From Phreatobacter sp. (lineage in GTDB: Bacteria; Pseudomonadota; Alphaproteobacteria; Rhizobiales; Phreatobacteraceae), in NCBI GenBank assembly GCA_019749835.1, contig JAIEPJ010000094.1, positions 1-35,637 of the forward strand: a DNA stretch of 35,637 nt. Direction: 5' to 3'. Under the pieces are notes generated by a model that made no database searches, was not told the DNA's origin, and was given only the letters and a program-made list of their open reading frames with translations. Positions 25,472 through 33,439 of this stretch are shown piece by piece (positions within the stretch are counted from its first letter, which is position 1; every line of letters begins with the position of its first letter). Position numbers and translations under genes: made by a program.

Positions 25472-27070
25472 ATGAACTTCACCCGCCGCGCAGCCCTGAT
25501 GACCTCGGCCGCCATCGCCGCCAATGTCGTCGATCCCTTCCGCGCTTTTGCCCAGACAACCCCGCGCAAGGGCGGCGTTTTCGTCGTCCACTATGGAGCC
25601 GAGCAGCGCCAGCTCAATCCCAGCATCCAGGCCTCGACCGGCGTCTATATCGTCAGCGGCAAGATCCAGGAGCCGCTGGTCGATCTCGACGCGGCCGGCA
25701 ACCCGGTCGGCGTGCTCGCCGAGAGCTGGGAGTCGACCCCGGACGGCAAGACCATCACCTTCAAGCTGCGGCGAAACGTCACCTGGCACGACGGCAAGCC
25801 CTTCACCTCGGCGGACGTGCAGTTCACCGCCATGGAGATGTGGAAGAAGGTGCTCAACTACGGCACCACGCTGCAACTCTTCCTCACCGCCGTCGACACG
25901 CCCGACGCGCATACCGCGATCTTCCGCTACGAGCGGCCGATGCCGCTCAACCTGCTGCTGCGGGCGCTGCCCGATCTCGGCTACATCACCGCCAAGCATC
26001 TCTACGAGAACGGCGATGTCCGCCAGAACCCGCTGAACCTCGCCCCGGTCGGCACCGGCCCGTTCAAGTTCGTCCAGTACGAGCGCGGCCAGCACATCAT
26101 CGCCGACCGCCATGACGGCTACTGGAAGGGCCCGGCCAATCTCGACCGCATCGTCTGGCGCGTCATCACCGACCGCTCCGCCGCCGCGGCCCAGATGGAG
26201 GCGGGTCAGCTGCACTATTCGCCCTTCTCCGGCCTGACGATCTCCGACATGGCGCGTCTCGCCAAGGACCGGCGCTTCATCGTCTCGACCAAGGGCAACG
26301 AGGGCAATGCCCGCACCAACACGCTGGAGTTCAACTTCCGGCGCCGCGAACTGGCGGACATCAAGGTGCGCCAGGCCATCGCCCATGCCATCAACGTGCC
26401 CTTCTTCATCGAGAATTTCCTCGGCGACTTCGCCAAGCTCGGCACCGGCCCGATCCCCTCGGTCTCGACCGACTTCTATCCGGGCCCGAACACCCCGCAG
26501 TACCCCTATGACAAGGCCCGGGCGATCCGGCTGCTCGACGAGGCGGGCCTGCGCCCCGGCGCCGGCGGCACGCGCCTGACGCTGCGCCTTCTCCCGGCGC
26601 CCTGGGGCGAGGACATCTCGCTCTGGGCGACCTTCATCCAGCAGTCGCTGGGCGAGGTCGGCATCCGCGTCGAGGTGGTGCGCAACGACGGCGGCGGCTT
26701 CCTCAAGTCGGTCTATGCCGACCATGCCTTCGACCTGGCCACCGGCTGGCACCAGTACCGCAACGACCCCGCCGTCTCGACCACGGTCTGGTATCGCTCC
26801 GGCCAGCCGGCCGGCGCGCCCTGGACCAACCAGTGGGGCTGGAAGGACGATGTCATCGACAAGGTCATCGACGATGCCGCGACCGAGGTCGATCCGGTCA
26901 AGCGCAAGGCGCTCTATGCCGAATTCGTCACCAAGGCCAATGCCGCCCTGCCGCTGTGGATGCCGATCGAGCAGATCTTCGTCACCACGATCACGGCCCG
27001 GGCGCGCAACCATTCCAACACGCCGCGCTGGGGGTCCTCGTCCTGGCACGATCTTTGGTTGGCCGAGTAG
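25472..27070 (+). CDS. Periplasmic substrate-binding protein of a peptide/opine-type ABC importer (SBP_bac_5)
   Basis: A 532-residue family 5 extracellular solute-binding protein (DppA/OppA-like). The N-terminus has a twin-arginine-like signal, MNFTRRAALMTSAAIAANVV with cleavage after RAFAQ. The mature protein shows the family landmarks: LNPSIQASTGVYIVSGKIQEPLVDLD, LAESWESTPDGKTITFKLRRNVTWHDGKPFTSADV, GTGPFKFVQYERGQHI, and VRQAIAHAINVPFFIENFLG. ATG 25472 has AGGAGA five bases upstream. It leads a four-gene importer in the usual order. The ligand is not shown by sequence; family members take peptides, glutathione, opines, nickel and amines. Given the neighbouring amine-oxidase genes, a nitrogenous small molecule is a reasonable guess. 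Confidence 0.96.
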   Translation: MNFTRRAALMTSAAIAANVVDPFRAFAQTTPRKGGVFVVHYGAEQRQLNPSIQASTGVYIVSGKIQEPLVDLDAAGNPVGVLAESWESTPDGKTITFKLRRNVTWHDGKPFTSADVQFTAMEMWKKVLNYGTTLQLFLTAVDTPDAHTAIFRYERPMPLNLLLRALPDLGYITAKHLYENGDVRQNPLNLAPVGTGPFKFVQYERGQHIIADRHDGYWKGPANLDRIVWRVITDRSAAAAQMEAGQLHYSPFSGLTISDMARLAKDRRFIVSTKGNEGNARTNTLEFNFRRRELADIKVRQAIAHAINVPFFIENFLGDFAKLGTGPIPSVSTDFYPGPNTPQYPYDKARAIRLLDEAGLRPGAGGTRLTLRLLPAPWGEDISLWATFIQQSLGEVGIRVEVVRNDGGGFLKSVYADHAFDLATGWHQYRNDPAVSTTVWYRSGQPAGAPWTNQWGWKDDVIDKVIDDAATEVDPVKRKALYAEFVTKANAALPLWMPIEQIFVTTITARARNHSNTPRWGSSSWHDLWLAE

Positions 27071-27099
27071 GTCCGCAGCACGGAGCCCGGCCCCATCCC

Positions 27100-28077
27100 A
27101 TGCGTGTCCTGAGCCTTGCGGGGCGGCGTCTCGCCGCCTCGATCCCGACCTTGATCCTCATCCTCGTCGGCGTGTTCCTGCTGCTGCAGTTCGCGCCGGG
27201 CGACACGGTCGACGCCATGATGGCGCAGATGGGCGGCGGCGACGCCCGCACCGCCGAGGATCTGCGCCGCTTCTACGGCCTCGATCTCTCGGTTTCGGCC
27301 CAGCTCGGCAATTATCTGTGGCGGCTGGTGCGTTTCGATCTCGGCTTCTCCGCCATCTACGGCAAGCCGGTCGCCACCGTCATCGCCGAGCGCCTGCCGG
27401 CGACCATCCTCCTGATGACGGCGTCGCTGTCCTTCGCCTTCTTCTTCGGCCTGATCCTCGGCGTCATCGCCGCCCGCGGCGTCAACAAATGGCCGGATAC
27501 GCTGATCTCGACCGTCGGCCTGATCTTCTACGCGACGCCCTCCTTCTGGTTCGGCCTGATGGCGATCGTCGTCTTCTCCATCTACCTGCAATGGCTGCCG
27601 GCCGGCGGCCTTTCGGACATCACCTCGACGGCGACCGGCATCCGCGCCGTGCTCGATACGGCGCGGCATCTCATCCTGCCGACCCTGACGCTGGGGCTGA
27701 TCTTCCTCGCCATCTATCTGCGCATCATGCGGGCTTCGATGCTGGAGGTGCTGAACCTCGACTTCGTCCGCACCGCCCGCTCCAAGGGCCTCGACGAGAC
27801 GCGCATCATCACCCGCCACGTGCTGCGCAACGCGCTTTTGCCCATGGTGACGCTGATCGGCCTGCAGGCGGGCACCATGCTCGGCGGCTCGGTGGTGGTG
27901 GAGAGCGTCTTCTCGCTGCCCGGCCTCGGCCGCCTCGCCTATGAGAGCGTCGTCCAGCGCGACCTGAACACGCTGCTGGGCATCATCTTCGTCTCGGCGC
28001 TGCTGGTCATCACCGTCAATTTCATCGTCGATCTCATCTATGCGCGCCTCGACCCGCGCATCACCACGGGGGTTTGA
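27100..28077 (+). CDS. ABC importer permease, DppB-like
   Basis: A 325-residue inner-membrane permease with six transmembrane helices (first: RLAASIPTLILILVGVFLLLQFAPGD). The FAPGD segment after helix 1 is characteristic of DppB/OppB proteins. The cytoplasmic EAA loop, DFVRTARSKGLDETRII (about 223-239), contacts the ATPase. It follows the binding protein by 29 bases and overlaps nothing; the start is ATG 27100 (MRVLSLAGRRL). Paired with the next gene it forms the heterodimeric channel. No unusual features. Confidence 0.95.
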   Translation: MRVLSLAGRRLAASIPTLILILVGVFLLLQFAPGDTVDAMMAQMGGGDARTAEDLRRFYGLDLSVSAQLGNYLWRLVRFDLGFSAIYGKPVATVIAERLPATILLMTASLSFAFFFGLILGVIAARGVNKWPDTLISTVGLIFYATPSFWFGLMAIVVFSIYLQWLPAGGLSDITSTATGIRAVLDTARHLILPTLTLGLIFLAIYLRIMRASMLEVLNLDFVRTARSKGLDETRIITRHVLRNALLPMVTLIGLQAGTMLGGSVVVESVFSLPGLGRLAYESVVQRDLNTLLGIIFVSALLVITVNFIVDLIYARLDPRITTGV

Positions 28078-28080
28078 GCC

Positions 28081-28911
28081 GTGGAGATCGTGCGCGCCTA
28101 TTTCCGCTCCCCGGCGGCCATTGTCGGCCTCTTCCTGCTCCTCGTCGTCATCGCCATGGCGGCGAGCGCCAGCTGGCTCTTCCCGCGTGACCCGCTGGCC
28201 CTGGCCGGCCGGCCGCTGGTCTGGCCCTTCACCAATCCGCGCTTTCCCCTTGGCACCGACAATTCCGGCCGCGACATCGCCGCCCAGATCTTCTACGGCG
28301 CCCGCATCTCGCTGCTGATCGGCGGGGTTGCGACCGTCATCGCCGTCCTCATCGGCATCGTCATCGGCGCCGTCTCGGGCTATTACGGCGGCTGGGTCGA
28401 CAATGTCCTGATGCGCATCACCGAAGCCTTCCAGACCCTGCCCAACTTCCTTCTGCTGCTGGTGCTGATCGCCGTCTTCGGCTCCAACATCAACACGGTC
28501 ATCATCGCCATCGGGATCGTCTCCTGGCCGGCGCCGGCGCGCCTGACGCGGGCCGAGTTCCTGTCGCTGCGCAACCGCGAATTCGTCCAGGCCGGGCGCA
28601 CCCTCGGCCTGAAGGACCTCAAGCTGATCTTCGGCGAGATCCTGCCCAACGCCCTGCCGCCGGTGATCGTCTATGCCAGCGTCGTCATGGCGGTCTCCAT
28701 CCTGCTCGAGAGCGCCCTGGCCTTCCTCCGCCTCTCCGATCCCAACGTCGCCTCCTGGGGCAATCTCATCGGCCTCGGCCGCGACGTGCTGCGCGTCCAG
28801 TGGTACGTCTCGGCCATTCCCGGCATCGCCATCCTCCTCACCGTGCTCGCCGTCTCGCTGGTGGGCCAGGGGCTGAACGACGCGCTCAACCCGCGCCTGA
28901 AGGGTCGGTGA
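28081..28911 (+). CDS. ABC importer permease, DppC-like
   Basis: A 276-residue permease with a single N-terminal helix (AIVGLFLLLVVIAMAASASWLF) and five further helices. The periplasmic motif PLGTDNSGRDIAAQIFYGARISLLIG is the DppC/OppC signature, and the EAA loop is EFVQAGRTLGLKDLKLIFGEILPN. It starts at GTG 28081, 3 bases after the DppB-like stop, so the two permeases are translationally coupled. The C-terminal portion SLVGQGLNDALNPRLKGR is also family-typical. Confidence 0.95.
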   Translation: MEIVRAYFRSPAAIVGLFLLLVVIAMAASASWLFPRDPLALAGRPLVWPFTNPRFPLGTDNSGRDIAAQIFYGARISLLIGGVATVIAVLIGIVIGAVSGYYGGWVDNVLMRITEAFQTLPNFLLLLVLIAVFGSNINTVIIAIGIVSWPAPARLTRAEFLSLRNREFVQAGRTLGLKDLKLIFGEILPNALPPVIVYASVVMAVSILLESALAFLRLSDPNVASWGNLIGLGRDVLRVQWYVSAIPGIAILLTVLAVSLVGQGLNDALNPRLKGR

Positions 28912-28913
28912 CC

Positions 28914-30536
28914 ATGCCCCCCGTCCTGACCCTCGAAGGCCTGAGCGTGCGGCTGCCTGCCGGCGCCGATCGTCCGCACGCCATGAAGGACGTCTCGCTC
29001 GCCATTGCCGGCAACGAGATCCTCTGCGTCGTCGGCGAGAGCGGCTCCGGCAAGTCGATGACCGCCAATGCCATCATGCGCCTCTTGCCGACCGGCGTGA
29101 CCATCGATGGCGGCAAGGTGCTTTTCGACGGCCGCGACCTGACGCAGCTGACGGAAGCGGAGATGCGCGCCGTGCGCGGCTCCGGCATCGCCATGATCTT
29201 CCAGGAACCGATGACCGCGCTCAATCCCCTGCGCACCATCGGCGACCAGATCGGCGAGATGTTCGACATCCATACCGGCCTGTCGAAGCAGGAGATCGCC
29301 GCCAAGGTGCTCGACCTCCTCGCCGAGGTCCGCATTCCCGACCCGAAACTGGCGGCCAGAGCCTATCCGCACGAACTCTCCGGCGGCCAGCGCCAGCGCG
29401 CCATGATCGCCATGGCGCTGGCCCTCGACCCCAAGGTGCTCATCGCCGACGAGCCGACCACCGCCCTCGACGTGACGACGCAGGCGCAGATCCTGAGCCT
29501 CATCAAGGACCTGCAGAAGCGCAAGGGCACCGCCGTCCTCTTCATCACCCACGATTTCGGCGTCGTCGCCGAGATCGCCGACCGCGTCGCCGTCATGCAA
29601 TATGGCCTGGTGGTCGAGCAGGGCCCGGCGGTCGAGGTGCTGAACCGCCCGCAGCATGCCTATACCAAGCAGCTCATCGCCGCCGTTCCGCCGCTGAAGG
29701 CGCCGCCGCCACGGCCGATCTCCGACGAACCGATCCTCACCATGCGGAACGTTTCCAAGACCTTCCGCACCGGCGGCTTCCTCGGTCGCGGCGTGCGCGT
29801 CACCCATGCGGTGAAGGATGTCTCGCTGGTCCTGCCCAGGGGCGGCACGCTTGGCATCGTCGGCGAATCCGGATCGGGCAAGTCGACGCTCGCCCGCTGC
29901 ATCATCCGCCTGATCGATCCCGATACCGGGTCGCTGGTCCTCAACGGCAAGGATCTCGCCAAGCTCAGCCGCGAGCAGATGCGCCAAGAGACCCGCCATA
30001 TCCAGATGGTGTTCCAGGACCCCTACGGCTCGCTCAACCCGCGCCGCAAGGCCGGCGAACTCGTCGCCCAGGGCCCCATCGTCCATGGCATGGACCGGGC
30101 CGCTGCGCTGGCCAAGGCCAAGGAACTCTTCGGCCTCGTCGGGCTCGATCCCGCCGCGACCGACCGCTATCCGCACGAGTTCTCCGGCGGCCAGCGCCAG
30201 CGCATCGGCCTCGCCCGCGCCCTGGCGCTGGAGCCCGAGGTGCTCGTCGCCGACGAGGCGGTCTCCGCCCTCGACGTCTCGGTCCAGGCGCAGGTGCTGC
30301 GGCTCCTGGCCGACCTGCGCGAGCGGCTCGGGCTCTCCATCGTCTTCATCACCCACGACCTCAGGGTCGCCGCCCAGGTCTGCGACCTCGTGGCGGTGAT
30401 GAAGAGCGGCGAGGTGGTCGAGGCCGGCCCCATCGGCGAGGTCTTCGGCAATCCGCAGCATGCCTACACACAGGCGCTTCTCGCCTCGATCCCCGGCCGC
30501 GAGTTCGGCCTCAGCCGGGATGCGGCGCTGGCCTGA
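28914..30536 (+). CDS. Fused double ATPase of the ABC importer (DppD-DppF / GsiA type)
   Basis: A 540-residue protein that joins two nucleotide-binding domains. Domain 1 has Walker A GESGSGKS (41-48), signature LSGGQRQRAM (155-164), Walker B VLIADEPTTALD and the H-loop ITHDFG. Domain 2 has Walker A GESGSGKS (317-324), signature FSGGQRQRIG, Walker B VLVADEAVSALD and ITHDLR. The sites look intact, although domain 2 has Ala in place of Pro in its D(E)P motif (DEAVS), which is normal in this family. One polypeptide therefore replaces the separate DppD and DppF proteins, as in GsiA. Its start codon (ATG 28914) is 2 bases after the permease stop. It powers import of the ligand captured by the upstream binding protein. 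Confidence 0.96.
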   Translation: MPPVLTLEGLSVRLPAGADRPHAMKDVSLAIAGNEILCVVGESGSGKSMTANAIMRLLPTGVTIDGGKVLFDGRDLTQLTEAEMRAVRGSGIAMIFQEPMTALNPLRTIGDQIGEMFDIHTGLSKQEIAAKVLDLLAEVRIPDPKLAARAYPHELSGGQRQRAMIAMALALDPKVLIADEPTTALDVTTQAQILSLIKDLQKRKGTAVLFITHDFGVVAEIADRVAVMQYGLVVEQGPAVEVLNRPQHAYTKQLIAAVPPLKAPPPRPISDEPILTMRNVSKTFRTGGFLGRGVRVTHAVKDVSLVLPRGGTLGIVGESGSGKSTLARCIIRLIDPDTGSLVLNGKDLAKLSREQMRQETRHIQMVFQDPYGSLNPRRKAGELVAQGPIVHGMDRAAALAKAKELFGLVGLDPAATDRYPHEFSGGQRQRIGLARALALEPEVLVADEAVSALDVSVQAQVLRLLADLRERLGLSIVFITHDLRVAAQVCDLVAVMKSGEVVEAGPIGEVFGNPQHAYTQALLASIPGREFGLSRDAALA

Positions 30537-30644
30537 CCCCGCCCCGCGCGGCAGCCTTGCATGCGGGTACCCGGCGGGTGACTTTCCAAGGGCTGTCAGG
30601 GCTCCTAAGGTCCGCAGCCCTGAAGCGCCACGAGCGGGCCGTCC

Positions 30645-31961
30645 ATGGTCGATATCGCCACCCGGGTCTACAATCACACGTGGAAGCTGGACCCGATCAT
30701 CCGGTCGCTGCTGGATTCGGACTATTACAAGTTCTCGATGCAGCAGCTCATCCGCCGCTTCCACCCGGAGGTGACGGCGACCTTCGCGCTCAGCAACCGC
30801 ACCCGGACCATCCGTCTCGCCGAGATCATCGACGAGCGCGAGCTGCGCGCCCAGCTCGACCATGTCCGCGACCTCAGGTTCAAGCCGAAGGAACTGATCT
30901 GGCTCGCCGGCAATACCTTCTACGGCCGCGAGCGCATCTTCGGCCCGGATTATCTGGCCTTCCTCAAGGATTTCCGCCTGCCCGAGTACCAGCTCGAGAA
31001 GCGCGACGGGCAATATGAGCTGACCTTCGCCGGCAAATGGGCCGAGACGACGATGTGGGAGGTCCAGGCCCTCGCCATCATCAACGAGCTGCGCGCCCGC
31101 GCCACCATGCGCACGCTGTCCAAGCTCGAACTCGACATCCTCTACGCCAATGCCAAGGCCAAGGCCTGGGAGAAGATCAAGCGCCTGCGCCGCCTGAAGG
31201 ACGAGGTCGGCACGCTGAAGATCTCCGATTTCGGCACCCGCCGCCGCCACGGCTTCCTCTGGCAGCAATGGATGATGGAGGCCATGGCCGACGCCCTCGG
31301 CCCCGACGTCTTCACCGGCACCTCCAACATGAAGCTCGCCATGGACCTCGGCCTCGAGGCCATCGGCACCAATGCCCATGAACTGCCCATGGTCTACGGG
31401 GCGCTGGCGGCAACCGACGAGGACCTGCTCAAGGCGCCCTACAAGGTGCTGGAGGACTGGGCGCGCATCTATGATCAGAACATGCGCATCATCCTCCCCG
31501 ATTGTTTCGGCACGGCGCATTTCCTCGCCCATGCGCCCGACTGGGTGGCCGACTGGACCGGCGCGCGGCCCGATTCCAAGGACCCGACCGAGGGCACCGA
31601 GGAGCTCATTGCCTGGTGGCGCGCCAAGGGCCGCGACCCCGCCAAGAAGCTCGTCATCCTCTCTGACGGCATGGACATCGATTCGATCGAGGCGACGGCC
31701 CGCCGCTTCACCGGCGAGGTGCGCATCGGCTATGGCTGGGGCACCAACCTGACCAATGACTTCAAGGGCTGCGTGCCCAACGGCGATCCCGACGCGCTGG
31801 CGCCGATCTCGGTCGTCTGCAAGGTGATCGAGGCCAATGGCCGCCCGGCGGTGAAGCTCTCCGACAATCCCCTGAAGGCCACCGGTCCGGCGGAGGAGAT
31901 CGCCCGCTATCGCCGGGTCTTCGGCACCATCGGCATGAAAGCCCACCCCGTCCTCGTGTGA
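30645..31961 (+). CDS. pncB: Nicotinate phosphoribosyltransferase
   Basis: A 438-residue enzyme of NAD salvage that makes nicotinate mononucleotide from nicotinate and PRPP, with ATP hydrolysis. Recognised parts are the N-terminal [15 protein letters not shown], then [14 protein letters not shown], the [13 protein letters not shown] active-site loop, [27 protein letters not shown] with the phosphorylated histidine, and [14 protein letters not shown] with [12 protein letters not shown] following. Length matches the enterobacterial enzyme (about 400) with a slightly longer N-terminus. It starts at ATG 30645 about 110 bases downstream of the importer ATPase, so cotranscription is possible but not shown. 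It fits a role in cofactor supply for the many nearby oxidoreductases only loosely. Confidence 0.96.
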   Translation: MVDIATRVYNHTWKLDPIIRSLLDSDYYKFSMQQLIRRFHPEVTATFALSNRTRTIRLAEIIDERELRAQLDHVRDLRFKPKELIWLAGNTFYGRERIFGPDYLAFLKDFRLPEYQLEKRDGQYELTFAGKWAETTMWEVQALAIINELRARATMRTLSKLELDILYANAKAKAWEKIKRLRRLKDEVGTLKISDFGTRRRHGFLWQQWMMEAMADALGPDVFTGTSNMKLAMDLGLEAIGTNAHELPMVYGALAATDEDLLKAPYKVLEDWARIYDQNMRIILPDCFGTAHFLAHAPDWVADWTGARPDSKDPTEGTEELIAWWRAKGRDPAKKLVILSDGMDIDSIEATARRFTGEVRIGYGWGTNLTNDFKGCVPNGDPDALAPISVVCKVIEANGRPAVKLSDNPLKATGPAEEIARYRRVFGTIGMKAHPVLV

Positions 31962-31993
31962 CGGGGGCACACCCACCCAGCGGAGCCAGACCC

Positions 31994-32794
31994 ATGCATG
32001 ACCTCACCGGCAAGGTGGCCTTCATCTCCGGAGCCGGTTCGGCGGGGGAGGGCTGGGGCAACGGCAAGGCCACCGCCGTGCTGCTCGCCCGCCAGGGCGC
32101 TACCGTCTACGGCACCGATATCACCCTCGCCGCGGCGGAAGAGACGCAGCGGCTGATTGCGGCGGAGGGTGGCACAGCCGTTGCCCGCGCCGTCGACATG
32201 ACGCAGGCCGGGGAGGTCGAGGCGGCCGTCGCCGACTGCCTCGCCCGCTTCGGGCGCATCGACATCCTGATCAACAATGTCGGGGGATCGGCGCCGGGAG
32301 ACCCGGTGACGATGAGCGAGGAGGTCTGGGACCTCCAGCTCGACCTCAACCTGAAGACCGCCTTCCTCGCCTGCAAATACGTCATCCCGGCGATGCAGCG
32401 GCAGGGCGGCGGCGCCATCGTCAACCTGTCGTCCATCGCCGGCGTCCGCATCCTGCCCGACCGGCCGCACGTCGCCTATACGACCACCAAGCTCGGCATT
32501 CTCGGCTTCTCGCGCTCCATCGCGGTGACCTATGCGAAACAGGCCATCCGCTGCAACACGGTCATCCCCGGCCTCATGCACACGCCGCTGGTCGAGCACC
32601 GGCTGGCGAAGCAGGTCGCCGGCGGCGACGTCGCGGCGCTCATCGCCTCCCGCAACGCGCAGGTGCCGACGGGCAGGATGGGCGATGCCTGGGACGTGGC
32701 GCAGACCGTGCTGTTCCTCGTCTCCGACGAGGCGCGCTACGTGACGGCGGCGGAGATCGCGGTGGACGGGGGCCTGTCGGCGGCGAGCCGGTAG
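31994..32794 (+). CDS. Short-chain dehydrogenase/reductase
   Basis: A 266-residue classical SDR. The cofactor motif is SGAGSAGEGWGNG (residues 12-24), with acidic Asp at the end of strand beta2 (VYGTDI), which points to NAD preference. INNVGG, the catalytic serine in NLSS (146-147) and Y162xxxK166 (YTTTK) are present, and the C-terminus GRMGDAWDVAQTVLFLVSDEARYVTAAEIAVDGG is typical of FabG-like enzymes. ATG 31994 (MHDLTGKVAF) is the start; an earlier in-frame ATG lies upstream at 31958 but overlaps pncB. The substrate is unknown. It lies 32 bases after pncB and may be cotranscribed with it. Confidence 0.93.
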   Translation: MHDLTGKVAFISGAGSAGEGWGNGKATAVLLARQGATVYGTDITLAAAEETQRLIAAEGGTAVARAVDMTQAGEVEAAVADCLARFGRIDILINNVGGSAPGDPVTMSEEVWDLQLDLNLKTAFLACKYVIPAMQRQGGGAIVNLSSIAGVRILPDRPHVAYTTTKLGILGFSRSIAVTYAKQAIRCNTVIPGLMHTPLVEHRLAKQVAGGDVAALIASRNAQVPTGRMGDAWDVAQTVLFLVSDEARYVTAAEIAVDGGLSAASR

Positions 32795-32865
32795 AGGCTG
32801 GCAGCGAGCCCGCAGATCAATACGTCAGGCATCATCGGTGCTATCCTTGAAGGAGAGGTCAGCCC

Positions 32866-33438
32866 ATGAACGTGATGGTCACACAGGGAGCCGAAGGTCT
32901 GCCGCGACGGGCGTTCACCGTCGAGGACGCCTTTCGCATGCTGGAGACGGGCATTCTGCAGGACGATGAGAGGGTCGAGCTGATCGAGGGAGAGTTCGTC
33001 CCGATGAACGCGAAGAACCGCATCCATCAGCGCCTCCAGGACGACCTCATCATGCTGATCGCCCGCCGCCTGCCGCCGGGCTTCCGGGTCGGAACCGAGC
33101 CGACCCTGCAATTGTCCGAGACGACGTTCCTCGCACCCGACCTCGTCATCTACCGCGACTTCAGCTGCACCCGCCTGACGCCCGCCGACGTGCTGCTGGT
33201 GGTCGAGGTCGCCGACACCGGTCTTGCCTTCGACCTTGGTCGCAAGGCCGAGCTGATGGGGGCCCATAGCGTGGCGGATTATTGGGTGGTGGACGCCCAC
33301 AAGCTGGATGTCACCATCCACCGCGAACCCCGCGCCGACGGCTACGGCAGCATCCGCCGCCTTGGCGCGAGCGACACGCTGCGGCCGGCCCATGCGGATC
33401 TCGCGGGCCTGTCCTTCCGTCTCGCCGACCTCGGCTGA
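32866..33438 (+). CDS. Uma2-family (DUF820) endonuclease-like protein
   Basis: A 190-residue protein of the PD-(D/E)xK superfamily Uma2/DUF820. The usual elements are visible: VELIEGEFVPM near residues 43-53, HQRLQDDLIMLIARRL (His), the core Asp in APDLVIYRDF, VLLVVEVADT with the catalytic Glu, then DLGRKAELMGAHSVADYWVVDAHKLDVTIHR, where the lysine and Tyr-Trp follow. These proteins are common as scattered single genes in cyanobacteria and some proteobacteria; their biological role is unproven. ATG 32866 is chosen, with AAGGAG ten bases upstream; ATG 32875 is the alternative. It is convergent with the monooxygenase fusion, whose stop is one base past its own. Confidence 0.9.
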   Translation: MNVMVTQGAEGLPRRAFTVEDAFRMLETGILQDDERVELIEGEFVPMNAKNRIHQRLQDDLIMLIARRLPPGFRVGTEPTLQLSETTFLAPDLVIYRDFSCTRLTPADVLLVVEVADTGLAFDLGRKAELMGAHSVADYWVVDAHKLDVTIHREPRADGYGSIRRLGASDTLRPAHADLAGLSFRLADLG

Positions 33439-33439
33439 T

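Noticed and set aside
28671-31976. 1101-residue minus-strand open frame
   Set aside because: It is antisense to the ABC ATPase, pncB and part of the permease. The composition is low in complexity and no family motif is seen.
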